A DNA stretch of 30,095 nt from DAOTYX01 sp034434635 (GTDB lineage: Bacteria; Chloroflexota; Anaerolineae; B4-G1; DUEL01), in assembly GCA_034434635.1 (NCBI GenBank), contig DAOTYX010000170.1:1-30095 (forward strand), read 5' to 3'. This document shows, one piece after another, positions 14,901-21,256 of the stretch. Numbering within the stretch: the first letter of the stretch is position 1; each line of letters opens with the position of its first letter. The notes below the pieces were generated by a model. The model was not told the DNA's origin. It searched no databases and was given only the letters and a program-made list of their open reading frames with translations. The position numbers were made by a program, and so were the translations under genes.

Positions 14901-15658
14901 TCTCTGCGCGGGAGATCGAGCAACAACTCTGCACTGTGACCGATGACCTTTACGACGCTCTCTACCAGCGCCTGGGCCAGCAGGTCTACCAGGAAGCCGA
15001 GGGGCGTGAGGAGACGCTCGCCGCACTGCGTGACGGTGCCGACCCGCTGCGCCGCGCCATCTACCGGCGCGTCATCGAGCAGATGGGAGATCCACCGGAC
15101 GACGAGATGCTCAGCCGCCCACTACGACGGTTGCCCGAGGAGGTGCAGTTCCACGTTCAGGCGGCCTTCGCCGACGAACTGCGCCGCCTGCGCGACCGCC
15201 AGATCGTCCTGCGGGCAGTGGACAGCCTGTGGGTGCGCTACCTGACCGACCTCTCCATCCTGCGGGAGGGGATCGGCCTGCGCGCTTTCGGTCAGCAGGA
15301 CCCTCTGGTGGCCTTTCGAAAGGAGGCACACGAACTCTACCAGAACCTTCTCGGCCAGATTCAGTCGCAGGTGGCGCGCACGATCTTCCTGTTCGCCACC
15401 ACCGCACCGGCTCCACGGCGGCAGCCGCCAGCAGCCAGACGGCTCGCCGCGCCAGTGCGCCCTCTGTCGCCACAGCCCGCTCAGACGCCGAGCGGCCCCG
15501 GCACAAGCCCGCCGGGCCGTAACGACCCCTGCTGGTGCGGGAGCGGCAAGAAGTACAAACTCTGCCACATGCGGCAGGACATGGAGGCGCGGGGAGCCCC
15601 CAAGGTGGCCTCACGCCCACCAGGCGCCCGCAGCCGGGGCAAACGGAGGCACCGCTAA
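11978..15658 (+). CDS. secA: Preprotein translocase ATPase SecA, enlarged form
   Basis: Motor ATPase that pushes preproteins through SecYEG. ATG 11978 gives the normal start MAGLFGKLFG; the frame is open ten codons further up but only into the promoter. At 1226 aa it is far longer than the usual 800-950. Walker A is MKTGEGKT (101-108), the DEAD box is DEIDN (261-265) followed by ILIDEARTPLIISGP, and the second nucleotide domain has NMAGRGVDI (usual T replaced by V) and RIDNQLRGRAGRQGDPG. Two insertions are clear: about 40 residues after Walker A, and about 195 residues (604-800) between ILGG and GGLHVIGTE. The C-terminus has a Pro-rich linker and the zinc-binding SEC-C motif DPCWCGSGKKYKLCH (about 1183-1197), which binds SecB or ribosomes in known cases. 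The stop shares a base with a possible ATG at 15658. Confidence 0.97.
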   Translation: MAGLFGKLFGDGQEREIARLRKSVEQINALEPAYQALSDAQLRAKTDEFRRRRARGESLDSLMPEAFAAMREATRRTIGMRHYDVQLIGGMVLHQGKIVEMKTGEGKTLVATLPLYLNGLDLNPEWVERAEERWGKDPDRWEFAPLDGIPVGRGVHLVTVNDYLARRDGGWNGPAFHLLGLRVGLIIPQASAVYDPEYIAEDALLQDDRLVHWRPAPRREAYNADITYGTSSEFGFDYLRDNMVHDLSECAQRELNFAIIDEIDNILIDEARTPLIISGPSDEPSDLYRRFADIVRRLKPDKDYEVEERTQVVTLTDEGISRLESLLGIPKGESLYDPQHAHMLPYLDNALHAHAIYKRDRDYIVKDGQVIIVDEFTGRMLVGRRYAEGLHQAIEAKEGLAVQRESLTYGTITVQNYFRMYRRLAGMTGTAATEKEEFHTIYRLDVVVLPTNVEYRAHYGDLVERRRRATEIPEVSFVGVLNGREDNVTITTYERGDPPEERYFRRLDLEDAIYLNSESKFQAIVREIETLHQAGRPVLVGTIAVETSEALSRRLKRQGIPHNVLNAKQHEQEALVIAQAGRPGAVTIATNMAGRGVDIILGGDPLALAARTLQKELEARLSTILKQVASGQVGNPSPAMSEEALTTARTLMREYADYERARAEGGSALPTFLADMLIAQGSLPRTSRADGIRLARYVLQGDWEQAGHLAQESLGLSLISDIQRLREPFEQAKDAQQYVTMRLSSTYHNLLMALIRLAVNGREDEARALMARYPELPPGVLETIRQIRDDCRRDQERVRAMGGLHVIGTERHEARRIDNQLRGRAGRQGDPGSSRFFLSLEDDLMRRFGGERVQGLMARTGMEDTPLEFGILSKTVESAQTRVEGYNFDLRKHVLEYDDVVNKQREVIYAQRRQVLSEPDLRDQVLRMLHEEIGQLVATHCAGSREEWDLKGLHAALRTFLPLPPTLSPESWEPLSAREIEQQLCTVTDDLYDALYQRLGQQVYQEAEGREETLAALRDGADPLRRAIYRRVIEQMGDPPDDEMLSRPLRRLPEEVQFHVQAAFADELRRLRDRQIVLRAVDSLWVRYLTDLSILREGIGLRAFGQQDPLVAFRKEAHELYQNLLGQIQSQVARTIFLFATTAPAPRRQPPAARRLAAPVRPLSPQPAQTPSGPGTSPPGRNDPCWCGSGKKYKLCHMRQDMEARGAPKVASRPPGARSRGKRRHR

Positions 15659-15702
15659 TGGAGAACGACTATCAGCCAGGGCAACAAGACAGGAGGCAAG
15701 GC

Positions 15703-16071
15703 ATGGAACATGACCTTGTAGGCCGCTTGATGACGGACATGGATCCGGATATGCTGGCTTTCCTGCTCACGAAAGTCAACTCGTTCGTCAAGTGGGACCT
15801 CATCCGCTTCTTCCACGACAACCCTCACACGACCGACACAGCCGAGAACATCGCGCGCTACGCCGGCCGCAACGTCGAAGTGACGCGAAGCGAACTGACC
15901 CAACTGGCTGCTGCCGGCGTGCTGAGCGAAAGCCGCCTGGGAGACATGGTGGTCTACTCGTTGAGCACCAACCCGGAAATCAGGGACATGATCCGCCGAT
16001 TTGTAGAGGCGTCCGATGACCGGCAGTTCCGGGTCAAGGCCATCTACCATATCATCCGCGGGATGCGGTGA
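15703..16071 (+). CDS. Small winged-helix DNA-binding-like protein
   Basis: 122-aa soluble protein with a likely winged-helix-turn-helix fold. ATG 15703 is chosen because a perfect AGGAGG (15691-15696) lies six bases upstream; an in-frame ATG at 15658 overlaps the secA stop and has no ribosome-binding site. After an acidic N-terminal helix (MTDMDPDMLAFLLTKV) comes an HTH-like stretch: KWDLIRFFHDNP, TAENIARYAG, then EVTRSELTQLAAAGVLSES as recognition helix and GDMVVYSLS as the wing. The C-terminal helix is basic-rich. It resembles transcription factors of the ArsR/MarR type in layout, but I cannot assign a family. It lies 46 bp upstream of a KaiC-like ATPase and shares its orientation, and is probably the first gene of that small cluster. 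Confidence 0.75.
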   Translation: MEHDLVGRLMTDMDPDMLAFLLTKVNSFVKWDLIRFFHDNPHTTDTAENIARYAGRNVEVTRSELTQLAAAGVLSESRLGDMVVYSLSTNPEIRDMIRRFVEASDDRQFRVKAIYHIIRGMR

Positions 16072-16117
16072 GGGGCCGCCCCCCAACCAGAACGACGTCG
16101 AGCGAAAGGAGACAGGC

Positions 16118-16882
16118 ATGGATGATATCGTGACGACTGGCATTGCGGGTCTGGACGCGATGCTACGCGGTGGCCTGCTGCGCCAGACCGCTACCCTGGT
16201 CGAGGGAGCACCAGGAACCGGCAAGACGACTCTGGGGATGCAATTTATCTACCACGGCATCACCCAGTGCAATGAGCCTGGTCTGATTCTTACTTTTGAA
16301 CAGTTTCCCCAGCAGTACTATCGGGACGCCGCAGCATTCGGGTGGGATTTTCGTCGGCTGGAAGAGGAGGGGAAACTGGAGATCATCATGTCCAGCCCCG
16401 AGGTCTCCCGCGCCGATCTGGAACGGACGGGCGGGCATATCGAACAGCGGGCACGGACCATGGGGGCGCGCCGCATCCTGGTGGACAGCATCTCGCACTT
16501 CGAGCGGCTCAGTGAGGACCCTGTCCACCTGCGTCAGATGATTTTCGCCTTTATCAACGGCCTGAAACGGGAGGGGTTGACCGCAGTCCTGACCCGTGAA
16601 AGCCCCGCCCTGCTGGGTGAGGCTGAGGCTTTCGATGAGGGCCTGGCCTTCCTGGTGGACACCTACATCCAACTGCGGTATGTGGAGATGGACAGCGCCA
16701 TCCACAAGGCGCTGTTGGTATTGAAGATGCGCGGCAGCGACCACGACAAGGACATCCGCCAGTACTCCATCACCTCCAGCGGCCTGGAAGTGCGATCCCG
16801 CTTCGAAGGGCGAGAGGGCATCCTCAGTGGCAGCCCACGGCGGATGGCCGAGTCCTTTGTCCAGGCATTTGTGAGAAGGTAG
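16118..16882 (+). CDS. Single-domain KaiC-like RecA-superfamily ATPase
   Basis: 254-aa KaiC-domain ATPase. ATG 16118 has AAAGGAGA upstream; the open frame further upstream overlaps the winged-helix gene. The start VTTGIAGLDAMLRGGL is the usual KaiC/RadA entry, Walker A is GAPGTGKTT (30-38), and Walker B is RRILVDSIS. The paired catalytic acidic residues of KaiC (EE after the second strand) appear here as FEQ, so only one Glu remains. A single domain rules out the circadian clock KaiC itself, which has two; the family also includes archaeal FlaH-like and gas-vesicle or signalling ATPases. The C-terminal region has the GLEVRSRF strand typical of the family. It is followed after 6 bp by two membrane-protein genes, suggesting that the ATPase works at or signals to the membrane. 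The substrate is unknown. Confidence 0.88.
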   Translation: MDDIVTTGIAGLDAMLRGGLLRQTATLVEGAPGTGKTTLGMQFIYHGITQCNEPGLILTFEQFPQQYYRDAAAFGWDFRRLEEEGKLEIIMSSPEVSRADLERTGGHIEQRARTMGARRILVDSISHFERLSEDPVHLRQMIFAFINGLKREGLTAVLTRESPALLGEAEAFDEGLAFLVDTYIQLRYVEMDSAIHKALLVLKMRGSDHDKDIRQYSITSSGLEVRSRFEGREGILSGSPRRMAESFVQAFVRR

Positions 16883-16888
16883 GGCGGC

Positions 16889-17179
16889 ATGGGCGTCTTG
16901 ATCCTCCTCATTGCCGCACTGACCTGGATCGGTATCGCCATCCTGGTCTTCTTTCTTTGGAAGATCGCCCGCTTCTACGAGCAGTCCTCCGGCGAGACGG
17001 TCCACTCCTGGATCTTCCCCATCCCCATGCTCTTGTTGTCGGCAGGGGCGTTCGTCTACCTCTACCAAGATACGGCTTTCGTGGGGGTTCCCGTTGGTGA
17101 CCTCCTGCTGCTGGGTGGCGGCGTGACGCTGCTGCTGGCCTCTTATCTCCTGCAACAGGCCATGGTGGAAGAGCGGTGA
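16889..17179 (+). CDS. Small membrane protein of unknown function (three helices)
   Basis: 96-aa hydrophobic protein with three predicted membrane helices, roughly residues 2-24, 40-58 and 66-90. The first loop carries charged residues (KIARFYEQSSGETVHSW), and the short C-terminus QQAMVEER is charged. I do not recognise a family. It starts 6 bp after the KaiC-like gene and its stop overlaps the GTG of the next gene (GTGA, 17176-17179), so the three are translationally linked. Length, composition and coupling make it a real gene. A role as membrane partner of the ATPase is inferred from position only. Confidence 0.75.
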   Translation: MGVLILLIAALTWIGIAILVFFLWKIARFYEQSSGETVHSWIFPIPMLLLSAGAFVYLYQDTAFVGVPVGDLLLLGGGVTLLLASYLLQQAMVEER

Positions 17180-17517
17180 GCAACGTCCTGACCGCACCAT
17201 GGGGACCGGTGAGCCTGGTGGCGGTGATCTTCGCCACCCTGCTCTATATGAACCTGAGCCGGCGGCTGGGCGCTGTGACCAAGATGAAGCCCTATTTCCG
17301 TGGCTTCATGGTGGCCGTGGTGTTCATCACCGGGGCACTGATCTTCTACATCATCCGCAACGCTGCGTATCTGTCTGCCAACAAGCCCTGGCCGTGGCTC
17401 CTCTCACCAGTTACCACTTTCCTCTGCTTCCATCTCCCGCTCTTCTTCGGCGTGCTCCTGGACGTGTTGCTGGTCATCCGGTATTGGGCGTGGTTGTTGA
17501 CGGAGAAAAAGAAGTGA
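17176..17517 (+). CDS. Small membrane protein of unknown function (three helices)
   Basis: 113-aa hydrophobic protein starting with GTG inside the stop of the previous gene. Helices are predicted near residues 10-27, 42-62 and 76-107, with a basic loop LSRRLGAVTKMKPYFRG after the first and a basic tail TEKKK, which places that loop and the tail in the cytoplasm. The last segment contains FLCFHLPLFFGVLLDVLLVIRYW. I recognise no family. Together with the 96-aa protein before it, it could form a six-helix membrane assembly, but no sequence similarity between them is apparent. It is the last gene of the winged-helix/KaiC cluster; adenosine deaminase follows 33 bp later with its own ribosome-binding site. 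Confidence 0.75.
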   Translation: MSNVLTAPWGPVSLVAVIFATLLYMNLSRRLGAVTKMKPYFRGFMVAVVFITGALIFYIIRNAAYLSANKPWPWLLSPVTTFLCFHLPLFFGVLLDVLLVIRYWAWLLTEKKK

Positions 17518-17550
17518 AGTAGAGAAGAAAATCCCGGGTTGGAGCACCCC

Positions 17551-18651
17551 ATGCACAACACGTCACCGAACAACAGAGTTGTCCGAAGCACCCCGCAAGA
17601 AATCTCGCGGGCGCTGTTCCGGCAACTGCCCAAAGTGGACCTCCATCGCCACCTGGAAGGCTCCCTCCGGTTGGACACACTGGCGGAGATCGCCAGAGAG
17701 CACGGCATTGACCTGCCCGCTTACAGCATCGAAGAACTGCGCCCCTACGTGCAGGTCACCGAAGGGGCATACAATTTTCACCAGTTCCTGGCCAAGTTCC
17801 AGTTGCTGCGCCGCTTCTACCGCACCCGGGAAGCGGTCGAGCGGGTGGCCTACGAGGCAGTGGCCGATGCCGCCGCAGACAACATCCGCTACCTGGAGTT
17901 GCGCTTCAATCCGGTCGCCCTGGCGCGGAATCAACGCTTTCCCCTGGACGACGTCACCGGTTGGGTGTGCGCCGCGGTCAACAAGGCGCAGGCCGAACAC
18001 CACATCTGCGTCCGACTGATCCTGCAGATCGGCCGCGACGAGTCGCTTGACACCGCCACGGAGATCGCCGAACTGGCCCTGGCCTACCGCCAGCAGGGCG
18101 TGGTCGGCGTGGACCTGGCTGGGGATGAGTTCAACTACCCGCCCCACCGCTTTGCCCCGCTCTTCACGCGCATCGCGCAGGAAGGGCTGGGTGTGACCGT
18201 GCACGCCGGAGAGGTCGGCAGTGCGGAGAATGTCCGCGCCGCCATCCGCCTGCTGCACGCCCGCCGCATCGGCCATGGCGTGCGCGTGGTGGAGAACTCG
18301 GAGGTGGTGCGCTTTGTCCGCGAGCAGGGTGTGACGCTGGAAGTCTGCCCGACCAGCAACCTGCAGACCGGCGTCGTGCGCACCTTCTCGCAGCACCCCC
18401 TGCCCGACCTCTTTGCGCTGGGGTTACGCGTGACAATCAACACCGACGACCCCAGCGTCTCTGACACCACGCTCACCGATGAGTACCTGGTCGCCACAAA
18501 AGCCATCGGCCTGGAACTGCGGCATATCCGCCAGGCGGTTTTCAACGCGGTGGAGGCAGCATTCCTGCCTGACCAGGAACGGTATCGGCTTCTGGAGGAG
18601 TTCGCGGTGTGGAGGGAGGTTGGGAATTGGGAACTGGGAATTGGGAATTGA
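17551..18651 (+). CDS. add: Adenosine deaminase
   Basis: Zinc hydrolase that converts adenosine (and deoxyadenosine) to inosine in purine salvage. ATG 17551 is preferred to the upstream TTG at 17539 because GGAG lies six bases before it. The 366-aa protein shows all family motifs: HRH at 32-34 (zinc ligands) in DLHRHLEGS, HAGE with His218 and Glu220 (zinc ligand and proton donor), GHGVRVVE, CPTSNLQTG and NTDDPSV with Asp299/Asp300. The overall length is normal. The C-terminus is odd: the last ten residues (VGNWELGIGN) are encoded by a 7-bp repeat array (18621-18648) and the stop follows that array directly, so the original end has probably been replaced. argS follows 15 bp later, so both may be cotranscribed. 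Some family members act on other aminated purines, so substrate choice is not certain. Confidence 0.9.
   Translation: MHNTSPNNRVVRSTPQEISRALFRQLPKVDLHRHLEGSLRLDTLAEIAREHGIDLPAYSIEELRPYVQVTEGAYNFHQFLAKFQLLRRFYRTREAVERVAYEAVADAAADNIRYLELRFNPVALARNQRFPLDDVTGWVCAAVNKAQAEHHICVRLILQIGRDESLDTATEIAELALAYRQQGVVGVDLAGDEFNYPPHRFAPLFTRIAQEGLGVTVHAGEVGSAENVRAAIRLLHARRIGHGVRVVENSEVVRFVREQGVTLEVCPTSNLQTGVVRTFSQHPLPDLFALGLRVTINTDDPSVSDTTLTDEYLVATKAIGLELRHIRQAVFNAVEAAFLPDQERYRLLEEFAVWREVGNWELGIGN
18621..18648 (+). repeat. Heptanucleotide repeat (TGGGAAT, four units) inside the end of add
   Basis: TGGGAAT, TGGGAAC, TGGGAAT, TGGGAAT in exact 7-bp phase, followed by the add stop codon TGA at 18649-18651. Because seven is not a multiple of three, the array is read in successive frames and gives a non-repetitive peptide tail. 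Confidence 0.9.
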
Positions 18652-18666
18652 AGGAGGCTAATAGAG

Positions 18667-20358
18667 GTGGGGACGTTGCAACAGGAAATCGCTGAACTGC
18701 TCGACCAGGCGGTGCGGCGGGCACAGGAGGCGGGAGCATTGCCGCAGATTCGCCTGCCCGGGGCAGCGGTCGAGCGCAGCCGCAAGCCGGAACACGGCGA
18801 CTACGCCTCATCCATCAGCATGCGCCTGGGGCGCGAGGCGCACCTGAACCCTTTAGAGGTGGCGCAGCAGATCGTGGCCCATCTCCCCACCTCCTCCATC
18901 ATCGGTCGGGCGGAGGCTGTCCCCCCAGGCTACGTCAACCTCTGGTTGGACGAGGGATGGCTGGCAGAGCAGGTCGCCCACATCCTCGACGCCGGTGAGC
19001 AGTTCGGCAACCTGGAGAAGGGCCGTGGCCAGCGAGTTCAGGTAGAGTTCGTCAGCGCCAACCCCAACGGGCCGCTGCACATCGGCTCGACGCGCAACGG
19101 GGTGATCGGCGACACTCTGGCTTCAGTGCTGGAGGCGGCCGGTTACGAGGTGGAGCGGGAGTACTACGTCAACGACGCCGGTTCTCAGGTACGGCGCTTC
19201 GGGGAATCCATCTTCGCCCGCTACGCCCAGGCTTTGGGGGAGGAGGTGCCTTTCCCTGAAGACGGTTACCAGGGCGTGTACGTCACACAGGCTGGCCAGC
19301 GGCTGGCCACGGAAGTGGGACGCCGCTACCTGGAGATGGAGCATTCCGCCGCCGTGCGGGAGGTGGCCGAGTGGGGCATGACGCAGGCCCTCCGGGACAT
19401 CGAGACCGATCTGGCTGACCTGGGCATCCACTTCGACACCTGGCGACACGAGCGGGACTTCCGGCAGGAGGGGCTGTTCGACCGCGTCCTGGCGATGCTG
19501 CGCGAACGCGGCTTCGTGGTGGAGTACGACGGCGCAGTCTGGTTCCGCCACCCGGACCTGGACAAGGATGCTGTCCTCATCCGCTCCGCCGAGGTCGTGC
19601 CGGAGCCCTCGGAGCGACCCACCTACCTGGCCTCCGACGTGGCCTATCTGTGGGACAAACTGGTCGAGCGCGGCTTCGACCGCGCCATCTACGTCTGGGG
19701 GGCCGACCACCATGGCGATGTACCCCGCGTCAAGACCGCAGCCAGGGCGCTGGGACTCGACCCGGAGCGGCTGGTCTTCATCCTGTACCAACTCGTCTCG
19801 CTGCGGCGCGGCGGGGAAGAGGTGCGCATGTCCCGCCGCGCGGGGGAGTTCGTCACCCTGCGCGAGCTGCTGGACGAGGTGGGGCCTGACCCGATCCGTT
19901 TCATGCTCCTCTCCCGCACCGCCGATGCCCCCATCGAGTTCGACATTGACCTGGCGGTGGAGCAGTCGGACCGCAACCCGGTCTATTACGTCCAGTATGC
20001 CCACGCGCGCATCTGCAGCATCCTGCGCCACGCCATCGAGCAGGGTTTTGATCCCGAAGCGCCGGCCAACCTCCGCCTGTTGCGCCATCCGGGCGAACTG
20101 GCCCTCATCCGCAAGATGCTGGACCTGCCCGAGATCGTCGAGCAGGCGGCGGAGAAACTCAGCCCCCACTACCTGACCTTCTACGCTCAGGAACTGGCGA
20201 CCACCTTCCACGCCTTCTACCGCGACTGCCGGGTGGTCTCCACCGAGCCTGGCGAGGCCGATCTCACCCTGGCGCGACTGCATCTGGTGCGCGCCGCCCG
20301 GCTCGTCCTGGCCCGCACCCTGCACCTGATGGGCATGAACGCGCCAGAGCGCATGTAG
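18667..20358 (+). CDS. argS: Arginyl-tRNA synthetase
   Basis: Class I aminoacyl-tRNA synthetase charging tRNA-Arg in the cytoplasm. The 563-aa length is usual. The GTG start at 18667 is preceded by AAGGAGG at 18650-18656, somewhat distant. The N-terminal Add-1 domain is followed by the HIGH motif as HIGS (138-141) in SANPNGPLHIGSTRN, the family-typical YYVNDAGSQV, WGADHHGD and a KMSKS-like loop MSRRAGEFVTLREL. Degenerate KMSKS is common in ArgS. The anticodon-binding DALR domain begins around NPVYYVQYAHAR and ends with LVRAARLVLARTLHLMGMNAPERM-type sequence, as expected. Immediately after the stop, an array of 7-bp repeats begins; the first unit includes the stop codon's last two bases. Confidence 0.97.
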   Translation: MGTLQQEIAELLDQAVRRAQEAGALPQIRLPGAAVERSRKPEHGDYASSISMRLGREAHLNPLEVAQQIVAHLPTSSIIGRAEAVPPGYVNLWLDEGWLAEQVAHILDAGEQFGNLEKGRGQRVQVEFVSANPNGPLHIGSTRNGVIGDTLASVLEAAGYEVEREYYVNDAGSQVRRFGESIFARYAQALGEEVPFPEDGYQGVYVTQAGQRLATEVGRRYLEMEHSAAVREVAEWGMTQALRDIETDLADLGIHFDTWRHERDFRQEGLFDRVLAMLRERGFVVEYDGAVWFRHPDLDKDAVLIRSAEVVPEPSERPTYLASDVAYLWDKLVERGFDRAIYVWGADHHGDVPRVKTAARALGLDPERLVFILYQLVSLRRGGEEVRMSRRAGEFVTLRELLDEVGPDPIRFMLLSRTADAPIEFDIDLAVEQSDRNPVYYVQYAHARICSILRHAIEQGFDPEAPANLRLLRHPGELALIRKMLDLPEIVEQAAEKLSPHYLTFYAQELATTFHAFYRDCRVVSTEPGEADLTLARLHLVRAARLVLARTLHLMGMNAPERM

Positions 20359-20433
20359 ACGACGGACGACAGACGACGGACGACGGACCACAGACGACGG
20401 ACGACGGACGACGGACCACAGACGACGGACAAG
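20357..20433 (+). repeat. Heptanucleotide repeat array (AGACGAC/GGACGAC/GGACCAC, eleven units)
   Basis: Eleven consecutive 7-bp units in perfect phase, alternating AGACGAC, GGACGAC and GGACCAC with a final variant GGACAAG. It starts at the argS stop codon. Same family as the arrays at 9414-9477 and 24805-24854. There is no spacer between units, so it is not a CRISPR array. Confidence 0.95.
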
Positions 20434-20457
20434 ACCACACGGAGGACAAAGACACCA

Positions 20458-20492
20458 CCAACCTCCAACTTCCAACTTCCAACCTCCAACCT
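20458..20492 (+). repeat. Heptanucleotide repeat array (CCAACCT/CCAACTT, five units)
   Basis: Five in-phase 7-bp units just before dcd: CCAACCT, CCAACTT, CCAACTT, CCAACCT, CCAACCT. The array ends next to the AGGGAGG that serves as Shine-Dalgarno for dcd (20494-20500), 24 bp after the unrelated heptamer array that follows argS. Between the two lies an A-rich, unremarkable stretch. Confidence 0.9.
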
Positions 20493-20510
20493 CCAGGGAG
20501 GCCAACCACC

Positions 20511-21071
20511 ATGGGACTCAAACCTGACCATTGGATTCGCCGCATGGCCATCGAGCAGCGGATGATCGAGCCGTTCGTGGACCACCAGGTGCGCGACGGG
20601 CTGATCTCCTTTGGACTCTCCTCCTATGGCTACGACATCCGCGTGGCAGAGGAGTTCAAGATCTTCACCCCCGGCCTGGGGGACCTGACCGTCGTGGATC
20701 CCAAGAACTTCGACACGCGGGCCATGGTGGACTTTCAGGGCGGAGTCTGCGTCATTCCCCCCAACTCCTTTGCCCTGGCCCGTTCGGTGGAGTATTTCCG
20801 CATCCCCCGCAACGTGCTGTGCGTCTGCCTGGGCAAATCCACCTACGCGCGCTGCGGCATCATCGTCAACATCACCCCTTTCGAGCCAGAATGGGAGGGG
20901 TATGTCACGCTGGAGATCTCCAACACCACGCCGCTGCCGGCCAGAATCTACGCCGGCGAGGGCATCGCCCAGGTGCTCTTCTTCGAAGCGGACGAAGTAT
21001 GCGCGGTCTCCTACGCCGACAAGAAAGGTAAGTACCAGCGCCAGGAAGCGATCATCCTGCCCCGCCTGTGA
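20511..21071 (+). CDS. dcd: dCTP deaminase
   Basis: Deaminates dCTP to dUTP, feeding thymidylate synthesis. The 186-aa protein closely follows the Pseudomonas/Rickettsia-type Dcd: start DHWIRRMA, SSYGYDIRVA, VDPKNFD, IPPNSFALARSVEYFRIPR, the core GKSTYARCGIIVN and the catalytic-Glu segment TPFEPEWEGYVTLE, then GIAQVLFFEADE and a C-terminal KKGKYQRQ. All conserved residues I know are present. The Shine-Dalgarno AGGGAGG overlaps the end of a heptamer repeat array, 11 bases from the ATG. The gene stands alone between the repeats and the tRNA-Val promoter. Some members of the wider family also have dUTPase activity; the sequence here fits the monofunctional group better. Confidence 0.95.
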   Translation: MGLKPDHWIRRMAIEQRMIEPFVDHQVRDGLISFGLSSYGYDIRVAEEFKIFTPGLGDLTVVDPKNFDTRAMVDFQGGVCVIPPNSFALARSVEYFRIPRNVLCVCLGKSTYARCGIIVNITPFEPEWEGYVTLEISNTTPLPARIYAGEGIAQVLFFEADEVCAVSYADKKGKYQRQEAIILPRL

Positions 21072-21089
21072 CGGACCGCCGCCCCACGG

Positions 21090-21118
21090 TTGACAAACCT
21101 CCCCCTTCCGGCTATCAT
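21090..21118 (+). promoter_or_regulatory. Promoter of tRNA-Val
   Basis: Perfect TTGACA (21090-21095), 17-bp spacer, TATCAT (21113-21118). Transcription would start near 21125, five bases before the mature tRNA 5' end. It is the strongest consensus promoter in the window. The TATCATGCTCC string recurs near 9380. Confidence 0.85.
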
Positions 21119-21129
21119 GCTCCTCCCCA

Positions 21130-21203
21130 GGGCGGTTAGCTCAACTGGTTAGAGCGCTTCTCTTACAAGGAAGAGGTCACAGGTTCGAATCCTGTACCGC
21201 CCA
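21130..21203 (+). tRNA. tRNA-Val, anticodon UAC
   Basis: Full cloverleaf: acceptor stem GGGCGGT (21130-21136) pairs with ACCGCCC (21196-21202), D-arm GCTC/GAGC, anticodon stem CTTCT/GGAAG with loop CTTACAA giving anticodon TAC, T-arm ACAGG-TTCGAAT-CCTGT, and discriminator A at 21203. CCA is not encoded. It reads valine GUA codons. A consensus promoter lies directly upstream and a GC hairpin directly downstream, so it is a single-gene unit. Confidence 0.97.
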
Positions 21204-21208
21204 TCATC

Positions 21209-21239
21209 GGTGCCGGGTGCTCCGGGAGTGCCCGGCACC
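21209..21239. terminator. GC-rich hairpin after tRNA-Val
   Basis: GGTGCCGGG (21209-21217) pairs with CCCGGCACC (21231-21239), with an inner CTC/GAG stem extending it. It begins six bases after the tRNA. The T-run expected of an intrinsic terminator is missing, so termination is likely but not certain. Confidence 0.6.
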
Positions 21240-21256
21240 TGACTGTAGGGATCGCG

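Noticed and set aside
19123..20505. 460-codon minus-strand frame opposite argS running through the heptamer array
   Set aside because: The start region is only translated repeat DNA and the remainder mirrors argS codons; no independent evidence of coding.
21130..21203. tRNA-Val as an integration site for a genomic island
   Set aside because: No integrase gene and no repeat of the tRNA 3' end is visible downstream; the following genes are ordinary metabolism.
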